Below, in pieces: positions 1 through 47,429 of a DNA stretch of 64,000 bases (position 1 is the first letter of the stretch; each line of letters opens with the position of its first letter). Both the position numbers and the translations under genes were made by a program. The DNA comes from Nematostella vectensis (taxonomy: Eukaryota; Cnidaria; Anthozoa; Actiniaria; Edwardsiidae): positions 5,593,498 through 5,657,497 of the forward strand of contig NC_064045.1 of assembly GCF_932526225.1 (NCBI RefSeq). The letters run 5' to 3'. The notes beneath the pieces are model-generated. The model saw only the letters and a list, made by a program, of their open reading frames with translations, ran no database searches and was not told the origin of the DNA.

Positions 1-139
1 GGGAGGGGGTGTTTCTGAATTGTGCCCCCCAATCTTACGCGGTCTGCTACGGCTCTGTAGGGCTAACCGGGACCAGCTTTCGATCACACGCTATTGTTGC
101 ATTCCTGACTTGCGGAACGAGCACTAAAGCGAGGGGTGA

Positions 140-440
140 GGTGTACTATGGCGTACATAAAGGGAATTATTATTGTACCTGGGTGATATGCCGTACATAA
201 AGGGAATCATTCTTGTACCTGGGTGATATGCGGTACATAAAGGGAATTATTCTTGTACCTGGGTGATATGCGGTACATAAAGGGAATTATTCTTGTACCT
301 GGGTGATATGCCGTACATAAAGGGAATTATTCTTGTACCTGGGTGATATGCGGTACATAAAGGGAATTATTCTTGTACCTGGGTGGTATGCGGTACATAA
401 AGGGAATTATTCTTTACCTGGGTGATATGCCGTACATAAA
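140..440. repeat. 40-bp tandem repeat, about 7.5 copies
   Basis: The unit contains GGTACATAAAGGGAATTATT then CTTGTACCTGGGTGATATGC. Copies are nearly identical, with a one-base deletion near 414. No gene overlaps it. The preceding 140 bases show nothing I recognise. Confidence 0.9.
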
Positions 441-559
441 GAAAAGGGCTGATCATACCTTGATAATGACTTTGGTCTTGCGCACACCGGGTGTGAAACG
501 ATGAGCTTCGCCTACGTACACCTGCATAAAAAACACCAAAACTAAGAGGCGTATAGCGA

Positions 560-1330
560 TATCATCTATATTTGTTCCAAATTCAGAAAAATATAAATAA
601 AACATACCAACAATATATAGTTCTGACATCCATGTGGACTTTAAAAGCACACTAGCATACACACATTGGCATCAGACGGGCGAAGACAGGACGCTAGCAC
701 AGTCTATTACCCGTGCAGTTCGGCAACCATGGACAGCTGTTTAGTCCTTATAAGGACTCTGCCTCAGTTAAACTTCATCGGCAATAAACTGCAGGGCGAC
801 TTCGACTCGAACGAAGTGCCCTAAACCACAGCTTAGATCCATGTGGGATCTAGAGCTGCGACCGGGCTAGCGTGATGCCAATTGTGCGTGTATGCTAGTG
901 TGCTTTTAATGTCCACGTTCTGACATCGCTGGAGTTCATTTATCACCTTTATTTTTACAAGTAACTACTACCAATAAATACCTTTAGGTCGTAGAACTGC
1001 CATTTGGCAAATGCCATTTGCCGTTCGTGTTGACAACCTGCATTATTGAAATAGGTGTATATCGATCTAAACTATACATACACCTATTTCAAAATACATT
1101 TTTGAAATCTGCCAATAGCAGATTCCAATTCCTAAATGACAGTTCTTGTACCGAAAAATTACGGGACACGTCACTTTCTATTGAAAATACGGGAAAATGT
1201 GGATACCCCATGCGATTCTCTTACCTAAGTCATCTTCAATAAAAAAGCAAATAATTAAAAATAAGCACCTGCCAGTCTTAGGACTTCCATTTACCGTTCG
1301 CTATTTGCACTTACATTTTTTATAGGTGTA
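560..1330. repeat. Dispersed repeat, second copy inverted at 19.75-20.0 kb
   Basis: Sequence on both sides of the foldback at 631-916, and onward to about 1035, matches the complement of 19786-19925. Shared blocks include a TTTATCACCTTTATTTTTAC stretch and GTCGTAGAACTGCCATTT. A small hairpin at about 1046-1097 uses GAAATAGGTGTAT arms. Confidence 0.6.
631..916. mobile_element. Mutator-like foldback element with 11-bp target duplication
   Basis: Arms of about 42 bp at 634-673 and 873-916 are near-perfect inverted repeats (start GTGGACTTTAAAAGCACACT). The direct repeat GTTCTGACATC flanks the element at 620-630 and 917-927. Long terminal inverted repeats plus a 9-11 bp duplication fit Mutator-like elements. 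Internal hairpins occur, for example the palindrome AGTCCTTATAAGGACT. No coding frame is present. Confidence 0.65.
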
Positions 1331-1341
1331 TGTCCGTTATA

Positions 1342-2198
1342 CAGGGTGGATCAAAAGTTCGTGCACTTTTTTAATTGAGTAAAAAAAACAAGTCTTACAA
1401 AACAGCAGCATGACAAGTGTTGTATATGATAAAAAAAACTATACTGTAGTCTATAAATACGAAAAGTCAATAGCCATAGTGGCCGCCCTTTTTCTTACAA
1501 GTTTTATGCGCTTGGGTATGAAGTGAAAACGTCCCTACCGTACCCCTTTAGTTATTTTATCGTGGTCGGCGATTGATCACTGTAACTTGACTTTTCCTCT
1601 AAACACTTTTTATCGGTTTATGGTTAGGTTAATTGGCTGGTCATTCGTCCCTTTCTATGGGATTTGGCAAGCTTTGTTGGCAACATTTGATAAGTAACTT
1701 TAGCTTTATGAAGAGGAGTCCCGTTTTGTATGGGTGTTATGTTTCGATTCGCAGTGAACACCCTTATTTTAGTACCTGATCTTTGGCATGGAAATTCCTC
1801 GAATCCTCTCGCTTGTATATTGCTTTGATAATTGTATTTTGGACGACTTTTGTCAGAACTGCTGGGCTCCCCAACCTGGCTTTGTCAACAAAATTTTTCC
1901 TTGAACACACCAATTCTTGGCGCGGGGTGACCTCAAAATTGCTGCCTGGGCTCTAGAATATGTCACTTTTCTTCCATTTTACGTTTTCTGACGCTTCTGA
2001 TGATCTTGAAACCTCAGCAAATAGAACTTTTTTTCACATCAATATCAAAAATGGCGCGAAATGTGTTAAATTGTTCAGGATCAGAGGACTTTAGGAATAC
2101 TCACCAATATTTGTTACTTTTTTAAACTGGAAATAAGGTTTGTGGTCAAATATTCTAGTTTGAAAGAATAAAAGTGCACGAACTTTTGGTCCACCCTG
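1342..2198. mobile_element. Non-coding Tc1/mariner-type element
   Basis: Terminal inverted repeats of about 28 bp begin CAGGGTGGATCAAAAGTTCG on the left and have the matching complement on the right. They are flanked by TA at 1340-1341 and 2199-2200. CAGGGTGG ends plus a TA target fit the IS630-Tc1-mariner group. No transposase frame survives. Confidence 0.75.
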
Positions 2199-2342
2199 TA
2201 CATTAATACGGACACTATCTCGAAATAACAAGTGACCTTTAGTGATATCATCCGCGACAGGTGAGAGAAGTGGCCGTCCTGTAAAGGGCACCACTACATA
2301 TTGTGTCGGGATGTCTCCTTGGGTCATGTGTTACTGAGCGCT

Positions 2343-3413
2343 GACGAGTCGAATATGCTAGTAAAACTAACATAATATGCCAGGAGCATTGCCTGGCTTT
2401 TAATCAAAATTATGCTCAAATTATGCTTGCTTTACAAAATTATGCTCAAATTATGCTTGCTTTACAAAATTATGCTCAAATTATGCTTGCTTTACAAAAT
2501 TATGCTCAAATTATGCTTGCTTTACAAAATTATGCTCAAATTATGCTTGCTTTACAAAATTATGCTCAAATTATGCTTGCTTTACAAAATTATGCTCAAA
2601 TTATGCTTGCTTTACAAAATTATGCTCAAATTATGCTTGCTTTACAAAATTATGCTCAAATTATGCTTGCTTTACAAAATTATGCTCAAATTATGCTTGC
2701 TTTACAAAATTATGCTCAAATTATGCTTGCTTTACAAAATTATGCTCAAATTATGCTTGCTTTACAAAATTATGCTCAAATTATGCTTGCTTTACAAAAT
2801 TATGCTCAAATTATGCTTGCTTTACAAAATTATGCTCAAATTATGCTTGCTTTACAAAATTATGCTCAAATTATGCTTGCTTTACAAAATTATGCTCATT
2901 TTTCCAACATTATGCTCGACAAAAAATGGAGAAAACAATTTAAAAAGTTGATCTTTAAAACTCTTTCTTAATATGGGCTTATTTTAGGCGATATTACAGC
3001 AACCCCAAATACAAAGCTTCAATGCGAAACTATATTAAATGCAAAGCTTAACTGTAACACATAAAACGAGTTTCAATATACCAAAGCATCACGCTTGTAA
3101 GTAATCAGAGTGCATTCATTATCTTGCTGATCACGGCTGCACTTTCTTGACGGCCGAGGACCAATTAGGTTGATCGGAATGCATCTAACAACTCAACAAT
3201 AATAATTATTGTTATAAGAATAATAAAAACAGTAACGAAATACAAAAGCAAGATGACTCTTACATCATAATGATAAGGATATATGAGGTTGGTTTTAACA
3301 TTTTCGGTCTGCAAAATGACAATTCTTAGCATTGCTTTTTTTGCGAAAAGTCTTAAAATTTTGCTAGTTTTGAGCGATTATGCCAGAAATTATGCTAGCA
3401 TAATCGACTCGTC
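2343..3413. mobile_element. Terminal-inverted-repeat element containing a 30-bp minisatellite
   Basis: The left end GACGAGTCGAATATGCTAG and right end CTAGCATAATCGACTCGTC are inverted repeats about 1.07 kb apart. The interior carries the 30-bp array (2405-2900) and AT-rich sequence. No target duplication is certain and no transposase is present. Confidence 0.55.
2405..2905. repeat. 30-bp minisatellite, about 16.5 near-identical copies
   Basis: The unit is AAAATTATGCTC + AAATTATGC + TTGCTTTAC. Copies are virtually identical. The 30-bp period has no stop in two frames, which produces overlapping open frames that are not evidence of coding. Confidence 0.95.
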
Positions 3414-3425
3414 CCTAGTCTGACA

Positions 3426-3605
3426 ATGCCTTGTCGTCCCGTCGCGAGCCGAGCACCGATCGGAAAACGAGTCCGTCCCGAGGGATAAAAGAAACGTGTG
3501 AACGAGGCTGTAACATACCTTGCCGAACCATCCCGAACCAAGCACAGATCCGAACACGAGTTTGTCCCGAGGGAACAGAAACTTGTGAACCAGGCTGTTA
3601 TCTAA
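3426..3605. repeat. Two diverged tandem copies of a ~92-bp unit
   Basis: Both copies share GAGTCCGTCCCGAGGGA-like and GTGAACGAGGCTGT-like blocks. The element between 3606 and 3900 shows nothing else recognisable. Confidence 0.6.
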
Positions 3606-3904
3606 AAGGTAAAAAATTATTTTAAAACGTAATAACCTGGGTGATCGAATGGCTTTCGCAAAGTAACCACCACCACATTACGACTAAAGTTTGTCCTCTA
3701 GCGCTAAAACTTCACCTAGACATGTCCTGTAATAGCACTCTCAAGACAGGCCTGTAGGCTGTAAATAGGCTGGGGAGGAAGTATCAGCCCCTGAGTCAAC
3801 TGAAGCCGCGTTTCTACTTAGTTTCTACTTTCCTAAGCTGCGCTCGTCTTGGCTTGAGTCGTCAAGAATTTCTTTTATGATACTCTAAAAAGAACAAAAA
3901 GGCG

Positions 3905-3990
3905 GCGTAGGGTGGGGTGGGGGTAAAGGGTGGGGGGGGGGGTAAAGGGTAGGGGGGGTGGGGGTAAAGGGTAGGGGGGGGTAGGGTGTC
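3905..3990. repeat. G-rich GGGTAAAG low-complexity tract
   Basis: Repeated runs of 5-10 G separated by TAAA. It could form G-quadruplexes on the plus strand. It lies about 20 bases beyond the receptor stop codon, so a transcript of the minus-strand gene would carry it as C-rich 3' UTR. Confidence 0.8.
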
Positions 3991-4009
3991 CTCACACACC
4001 TCCAGCCCC

Positions 4010-39918
<35,909 letters not shown>

Positions 39919-41290
39919 ATTGGTGTGCTAGTATCGGAGCAAACTTTCTAATCTTGACTTGCATTTGGAACTTACCCAGCTGGAGAGTTCCCTAACACCA
40001 GATGCTCAACAAAGTCTTTTTTCTTCGCTATTGTGTTAAAGAAGGCCAATCACGCCGCCATTTCAAGCTCCCGCCCAACGCCGAGCACTTAAGATTCCAT
40101 TTCTATCGGCTAAGTCAACCGATTAACCGAGATATTTTCAATCAAATATCGTCAATAACGTATCTGACTTCATTTTGAAGTTTTCTTGTCAATAAACCGT
40201 TGCATTTTCATGTATAACCAATAAAAAATGGGTGGTTGATCGACATAAACCATCTGGTCAACAATGGGCTCAATTTCAAAGCATCGCTTTTTATTTGTAT
40301 GGGTTCGAGAACACACAAAAAATGTATTTTTAATGCAGAACGGAAATATTGGTCTTGATCTGACTGGAATATGTGGTTAAAAAGTCCTTGTTATTTCAGT
40401 TCATGTCTGGATTGTGAAGGTATATAAGGGTCATTTCCTCTGGTCATACTTATAGACTTGAAATTTACTTCAACAACGAGTCTCTAAATGAACAGATGGA
40501 CGACAATAATTACACCTAATAAAAAAGTCCGTTTTATCTTAGGGAAGATTGGCCCTTAATATAGGGCCAAAAACAATAACGTGCGCCCTAGCTTTTCCAT
40601 CTAAATTGTTTCTTTACGGTACACATGAATACATTTTTTTCTGCGCGCAGAGAGCCAGAGAGAGTCTGAAATATTTTCTTGATATTCAAGTGCTTGCACG
40701 TAATAGGGCCTACGGGAGATCAACCACTAAGGTGGTATGGGACTCAAATAATGAAGAAAATGAAAAAAGCTCCTAGGTTTCAGTGGTAATCCCCATCATA
40801 AGATTTATTATTTAGGACAGTTACCATGGCAGATGGTTGCCATGGCAACCAGTAAAGAGCCATCACTCATAAAAAATGAGCCATACTTCTAGCAATAATA
40901 ATATAACTCTCTAAATTTAACTCATAAAGCTCTCAAACTTTCAGAACCACCAAAAATCAGGACAAAAAATCTTGCAGACAAAATTAATATTTTTCGAAAT
41001 TGTAGCAAGTTATATAAATTGCTATCATTGAGCCTTGTTTTCCATCAAGGATTCAAAATAATGCTTTGATTTTTCGTCATTGTACGCATTAAACTGTAAT
41101 CAATCTATCCTGAAAAAAAAGGAGATCAAATGAATTGTCTTTCTGCTACACTTGATAGAATATTGCTCCTAGACGGAAATTTGAAGTTTTGAGATATTAA
41201 CAGTCAAAGTTTTGCATTTCATTTGAATTTTGAAATGAGGTCATTGTTCACAATAAAAAAGTATAAACTTCCACTGGAGCATAATTAGCT
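39919..41290. other. Upstream region of the receptor gene, no gene seen
   Basis: AT-rich. It would contain the receptor promoter, but no TATA box or other site can be assigned. A segment near 40130-40250 loosely matches 49290-49410. Confidence 0.5.
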
Positions 41291-41793
41291 CATTCAGCTT
41301 GCTTCTTTTGGTCATCTTTCTTCTTTTTGTTCTTGTACTGGGTCAGTGCAACTCATGTGGAGTCCTCCTTCAGACATCCTGCTACTGTATATCTACCAGG
41401 AGGGATTGGTGGTGCAGCAATTCTACAACTAAGGCAAATCCATCATTAAAATGGATAACAGCATCATATAGTCCCAGTTCAAGAATATCTCTTCCACAAT
41501 AGACATCTCTAGGCACTAGCTGCCAAATCATGACGTGTTGTCTCATACGTTTACTGGGGGAGGGGGGGGGGCCCTGGGCCACCCCCTGGCTTTGCACAGT
41601 GCATGAGTGAAGCGTAGATGGCTTTCTTAATCCCATCCAAATTCTCCACAGTCGACCTTATGGGACAAATTGACAAGAAAGCAATACCATGTACGCTACT
41701 TTTCTCATCTAACAATGTTTCACTGCAGCACATGCGAATACATTTGTCCTGCACTAATAGAGAAACAAATGCTTAAAGAACGCAGCCTAAGTA

Positions 41794-41925
41794 CCAGGCG
41801 CTCTTACCGGGTTTCCTGTGCCCGAAACAGTGAACCGTGAGGCAGCGTGAAGACTGGGACGAGCTCACGTCTGCTGTGACGTCACACCTTTTACCGTCCA
41901 CAGGAAACCCGATAAAAACGCCTGG
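41794..41925. mobile_element. ~130-bp foldback element
   Basis: CCAGGCGCTCTTACCGGGTT and the complement of AACCCGATAAAAACGCCTGG form arms; TCCTGTG extends the pairing. Confidence 0.6.
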
Positions 41926-42714
41926 GACTATGCTGCAAATAACGATTCACATTTCGCTAACAGTCCCCAATTGTTTGAATGGTCTTTACAATCTAGCGCG
42001 AATTCGCCGTTGATATGAATATATGGCAACGACTGTACGAGCGCTGTGATTGGCTATTTGGTTGTCATGACATTCCTACTTTGCCTCATTGTGTTTTGTC
42101 CTACACTGACAAAAATGTCATATAAAAAATGCCATATAATTAACAGTAACTTACTAACCTTGATCATTCGGTCATGCCAACCTTACTCTCGGTTGATAAA
42201 TGGCAAATACCCAAACAAAAACATCATGCGCGCTGATTTTTTTCCATTTAAACCAAATAAATGTATTTCAAGTTTTTACTGCTGTATTTACTTTTTCTCC
42301 TGAACTCAAAGAGAATCTCTAAAAATAAAATTAAAAGCACGCGAAAAACGCAATATCGCATTTTGGTGACAGTCTTCAATCAACCCGATTCTTGCACCGA
42401 AAAAGGCTTTTCCATGCTGCAGGACCCAGCGGTCTTTGCGGGCGCTAACTATAGCGTTGGGCCTCTAATACTCAAGTATGGCCTTTTAAACACGAGTTTT
42501 TGCCCATATGCGCATATTACAGAGCGCACATAGCTTGGTTTACAATAAATAGAGACATTTTAGGTGAATAAGTCTAGGAATGATATTGAATTTGGTTTAG
42601 AATATGGAATTTGAATCTAGCGCCCTGAGCGATTGTTTTAGTTTCAGTTTAATCTTTGTTTATGGATGGTAACATTTTTAACCAAATATACAGTTTTCTA
42701 GCATATGGCCCTCG

Positions 42715-43014
42715 GTTAGTAAGCACTGTCACTGAGGGTGGTCACTGCCAGAGGGTTTATTGCGTACCCATCGGTTCTTTTACGTCCCTTCGGTTCAGGT
42801 TGGTGTTGTGCAGCTTGAAGAGACGGGACCTCCGGTTTAGTGTCCTAATCCGAGAAGACTGGCAACACGGGAGAATAACTTCAACTTACTTGTGACACAA
42901 ATTCGAATCAAGGCAGGAGCCAGGAAAAAATCCCCAGTTTGAGCCAGGATTCGAACCTGGGCCGCAGCGGTGAGAGGCCGACGCGCTAACACACTAGGCC
43001 ACACGTGCTTCCAC
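42715..43014 (-). mobile_element. tRNA-derived SINE (tRNA-Glu-like head)
   Basis: The minus strand shows a tRNA-like head at 43014-42942: an A-box-like GGCCTAGTGTGTTAGCG, an anticodon-arm segment like tRNA-Glu(CUC) (GGCCTCTCACCGCTGCGGCC), and B-box GGTTCGAATCC with a perfect T stem. The acceptor strands do not pair, so it is not a working tRNA. A non-tRNA body follows to about 42715. An RNA polymerase III promoter is expected from the A and B boxes. Confidence 0.7.
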
Positions 43015-43019
43015 GATTG

Positions 43020-43766
43020 TCCTGACATGTGACTCATTGACGGGTGATTGATAACTGATTGTTCTTTGGCCGGGGGCCGAGGGCCTCCTCTTTTATAGCG
43101 GAACCTATAACAGCATGACATGTGCACTTCATTTTATTCAAAACGAAGCAAAAAGGTTGTTACCTTTGCCTCGAAGGACATTTTCCAGTTGCGCTCGGCT
43201 CAGGCCGTCAAAATATTTTGGGGGAGTTTTTTTTTTATAATATTCATCTAAAACAACTTGATATGATCTGTCAAATTTTTGTACCACGATTATTCTGGAC
43301 ATATTTCAGGACCAAGTGCAACCTTAAAGAATTGATCAAAAAGACTGCCTGTTGAATTTTCCCAAAAAAAGCAACAAGGGAAAAGCTAAACTATAAAATA
43401 CTTTTAGACAACTTCGTGCCATGACGCTCACGACTACCAAAATGGAACGGAAAAGGTTTAACATTGTTTAAACGTGGATGGCTGTCCTCCGTAATGTGGA
43501 TTCTGTACAGTATTTGTATAGCGTTTATTGTTTACGTATAAATAACGTCTTCCGTAAAGACAACAGCACGATGTAGTCGTATGAGACCTTCCTACGACGT
43601 GTCTTAGCCCTGAATAACACAGTACGACTTTCGTAGTCGAGCATCGTAGCGGAGTCGTAGGCTAATTTACACTCTACTACTCGAGTTGTAGAGGTGTCGC
43701 ATACAACAAAATCGTGAGGTCTAAGTCAGCCTTAATACGTATAATACCTAGCTTTGTGATAAGTCT
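43020..43766. other. Downstream of the zinc-finger gene, no gene seen
   Basis: Would include the zinc-finger 3' UTR on the minus strand. 43575-43720 has many diverged GTCGTA and CGTAG words but no clean repeat. Confidence 0.45.
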
Positions 43767-46700
43767 TTATAGTTTATGAACCTTTCTTATGTGACGTGCA
43801 CGATCCCCAGACCGACCGAACCGTTTGTCACAGCGATCACACTCAAAGGGTCTCTCTCCGTTATGAACAGTGCCCACGTGACTTCGCAAATCACCGAACT
43901 TCTTGAACACGTGGCCACATTTCCCGCAGTTGTAGTTCTTCTTCCTGTTGTGCGCAGACCGCATGTGGTTCGAGAGATCCGCCGAAGAGATAAAAACACT
44001 GTCGCACAAATCGCACTCGTATTTCTCGGTGACGTGAACCGTGCAAGTCATGTGACGAACCAGATCCACCTCTCTGCCGAATAACTTACTGCAGTTCTTA
44101 CACTCGTGTGGAGCGATGTCGGTGTGAGCTACTTGAACGTGCCGTGTCACATCATTCGTGCGGCTGAATCGCATATCGCAGTGATCGCACTGGTAAGCTT
44201 TCTCTTTGTTGTGGACCACAGATATATGGCTGGTGAGGTGACTAGGTCTATGGAAGCTGCGACCACATTGTTCGCACTTGTGAGGCCTCTCCTTACAATG
44301 AGTTCGGTTATGTGTGATGCGCCTTCCGTCTGTGTGCTTTTCTTCTTTAGTATTTAAACTAGCCAGTACTTCCGAATCAGCGTTTCCAGTTTCAAGAGTC
44401 TCATTAGATTGAGTCTCCAGGACACCTTGTTCACGTTCGCCAATCGAGTTAGAGCCAGAGTCATGGGATCTCGTTGTTATTTGATAAACGTCTTTATTTT
44501 GTATACCTTCAATAGCTTCAGACAGCTCATGTGACTGATCAGATTGCGAGCTTGGCGTGACGGGCTTAGCATCGCTGTGGAACTTCTTGACATGACGGGC
44601 TCTATCGAAAGAGTGTCCGAACACCTTATGACAGTGTTCACACTTAAACGCCTTGACGCGATTGTGCACTACCTTAATATGTAAATCACGATCTCGGCGA
44701 CGTTTAAAACAATGCTTGCAGTGTTCACATTCGAAATCCTCCACAGTCTCTGAGTCTGGCAAGGTGTCCCTATGTACGGCCCTTATGTGGCGGAGGGTGT
44801 CTCGACCTCGGTTGAAGACCTTACCACATTGAGGGCACTCCTTAGACGTATAGACCTGCGCATGCGTGTTCCTCGTGTGGTCAGTCAATTGCATTGGCCA
44901 GCCAAAGGATTCTTCACACTTGCTACATTTGAACGGCTTTTCCTGATTATGCACTGCTCTCACGTGACGGTCTAAAATTTCCTGTGAACCAAAAAGCTTG
45001 TCACATTGAGTGCATTGGTAGGGCTTCTCACCGCTATGAGTATTTTGATGGTGGTGGTCGAGTGTCTCGTTTTTCTTGAAACATCTGCCGCACTGGTCAC
45101 ACTCGAATGGGCTACCATTAACGTGAACATTTCGAATATGGCGTGCAAGGACATTGGACAGCCCAAAGTATCTTCCGCAATGCTCGCACTTGTAAGGCTT
45201 CTCACCATTGTGTATAGATTTTGTGTGGCGTCGAAGGTCGTGTGGCCTAGTGAAGGTCTTGGAACATTGATCACATTGGTAAATCTTCTTTGAGCACGCC
45301 GTTACATCATCAGCCATCTGCTGCTCAGCATTGGCCTGTTTTTGGATGTCATCTACAACGTATGAAATATCCATTTCGACTTCACGAACATAGAATTCAT
45401 CATCACCAAAGATGGGGACTGGTTCCACTGTGGTCTCACCATCTGACGAGGAGGTTTGATTATCATTTGAATGTGAAGGGAGATCAGGACTCTGCTATAT
45501 AACAAGAAAAAAAACTGTGTTGTAACACCTATTTCAAACAAGGTTTCACTCATAGAATCCATGGGAATCTACAATGCTTCATGGGTATCAAATACATCCA
45601 GAGCAAACATGGGACCACTGGACTTTCTATTACACAAACAGTGCATCAAGCTAATACATCTACAGGAGATGTCATGAACTCCTAGATAAATTTATATTCT
45701 CTCTTAAAGTGGCTCTGTGTTGAGGTAATTTCGAGAACAGAAACCAGCCTACAATTTTTCAAAATAGCCAATCATAGACACCCATTTTACGAGAGTATAG
45801 GATAGTGAAAACAGCAGGTGCTGAATGAGTGTTTTGATTAAATATCCCCTAAGAAATCTCCTATTAATGTAATTATTCTCTGATGAAATAAACAACAATG
45901 AATTTTCAGTGCTCGGAGGAGTTGCAGAATTCACATATCAAAGAATTCATATATCAAAGAATCGTTGAAAATTCTGGTGTTTTATGTTTGGAGCTTTACA
46001 TCACTGACCAAACAAATTACCCTTTCCTCCCAACTGGTTATTCTTTCAAGGTCGTGACTGTGACTGAGACAGTCACTCCTTGGCCCCTTGCTTAAACTCA
46101 CGGCCGACTTCAAACTTCAATTCACTGTTTGTTTTTTTAATCAGAAGCGATTATCCTTAAAAATAAAACTCTAGTTAATAATAACAAACGTTGATCTTAC
46201 CAGAAAATTGGATTCAGCTTTCAGATGGGCAGTAAAACAGTGAGAACTTTTAAGATTTATCTTCTGCACTTTTGGTTAATCCCCCCTTCTCAGAGATCGA
46301 AACAGGATATTGCTTCCGAAGCCTAAAGAATGGGTGATACTGACGCTTTAAAATAGATAAAGAAATTCCCATAGCGGAAGCCTGTCAAAAGGCTCACAAA
46401 TTATCACCATTATCACTTAAAAAGGTCACCATTATCATTTAAAAAGGCAGAAAAAGCCTTGAACTTTATGTAGTTTCTCTTTCCCTAACAACTTTGAAAT
46501 CATTTTTGATGTTCAAACAGATTCATATAAAGTAGATTCAAGAGTCCTACTTGTGTTTTCCACCATACATATGACTCATACAGCATGAGAACCTCACACT
46601 TTCTATCTGAGCCAACCAAAATCCCCAAGAGCACTTGGAGTGAGATCAGAGATAACTGTAGATTTTCTTCCAAAATCTGTGAACTCATGGAAACGCTTCA

Positions 46701-47165
46701 TGAGGATATTTTTGTGAGCCAGCGGCTACCTAGGCTATTAATAAGATAATATAAAGAATCATGTCACCTTGGTACAAGCACTTTGGTGCTAAAGGCTCTG
46801 ACAGCTTTTATTGTGTTTGCAGAGTAAAATTACTTCTCTATTCCATAATAAATATACTTTTGTTTACTGGATGAAATTGGAATCATCTGTATTTAGATCA
46901 CGTATCCATGTACATGAAGTTCCCCCAGGAAAAAAAAAAGATGATGAGGGCAGGCAAATTGAGCTTCATTTCTTGTTCAAATCAATAAATAATTTCTAAA
47001 CAACCTGAGCTTTCTTTCCACTGATTCCCGAAAGTCGTCAGTTATGCTAACACTATTTTAGTGCTTTCTTATGACGGCTATGGTCGCCTAATTATAATTT
47101 TCAACATCACTTCTCACCTTTTCTTTGCGACATTCTCTCGCTAGAACAAGCTGGGCCTCCGCCAT
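43767..47165 (-). CDS. C2H2 zinc-finger protein, 14 fingers, 2 exons
   Basis: Exon 1 (47165-47118) encodes MAEAQLVLARECRKEK, followed by donor gtgaga in phase 0. Exon 2 (45494-43767) continues in phase 0 to TAA, giving about 591 residues. The acceptor is a tandem TAG/CAG, so usage may shift by one codon. After an acidic N-terminal 87 residues, eight C2H2 fingers run to about residue 330. A Ser/Glu-rich spacer follows to about 420, then six more fingers reach the C terminus. Several linkers are of the GEKP type typical of DNA-binding arrays. It is probably a nuclear DNA-binding regulator. I see no KRAB, BTB or SCAN domain and cannot assign an orthologue. The 1.6-kb intron holds nothing recognisable. 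Confidence 0.9.
45495..47117 (-). other. Intron of the zinc-finger gene
   Basis: Single 1.6-kb intron, GT at 47117 and AG (tandem TAG/CAG) before 45494. No element recognised inside. Confidence 0.8.
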
Positions 47166-47429
47166 ATTGGAAATTGGTGATGCCGCTGAAATGCATCGTT
47201 GCCGCACGTATAAGAAACCACAGGTGTACCGGGCTTATGGATGAAACAGCTCAGTACATAACACGAAAATGTAATAGTTTTTTTTCTTTTTCTCGTCATT
47301 TCTGTCTACTAACTATGCTGGGAAAAATCCATTTTCGGTTATTCATAGGGTGTAGATCGCTTTGGAAACGATAAATTTCTCGCGACGCCCTTCTTTCATA
47401 TCGGATCACGGGAGATTGATATATAGATT

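Noticed and set aside
140-440. CRISPR array
   Set aside because: The 40-bp units are contiguous with no unique spacers; the same holds for every other array in this eukaryotic window.
2412-2971. Two overlapping plus-strand open frames of about 180 codons
   Set aside because: They are only the 30-bp minisatellite read in two frames; no splice, homology or codon signal.
41382-41754. Minus-strand frames containing MRQHVMIWQLVPRDVYCG and SICPIRSTVENLDGIKKA
   Set aside because: They look like eroded coding sequence, perhaps of a transposon, but I could not match any family and a GC-rich run breaks them.
42942-43014. Functional tRNA-Glu gene
   Set aside because: The T arm and anticodon arm look right, but the acceptor strands do not pair and a SINE-like body follows.
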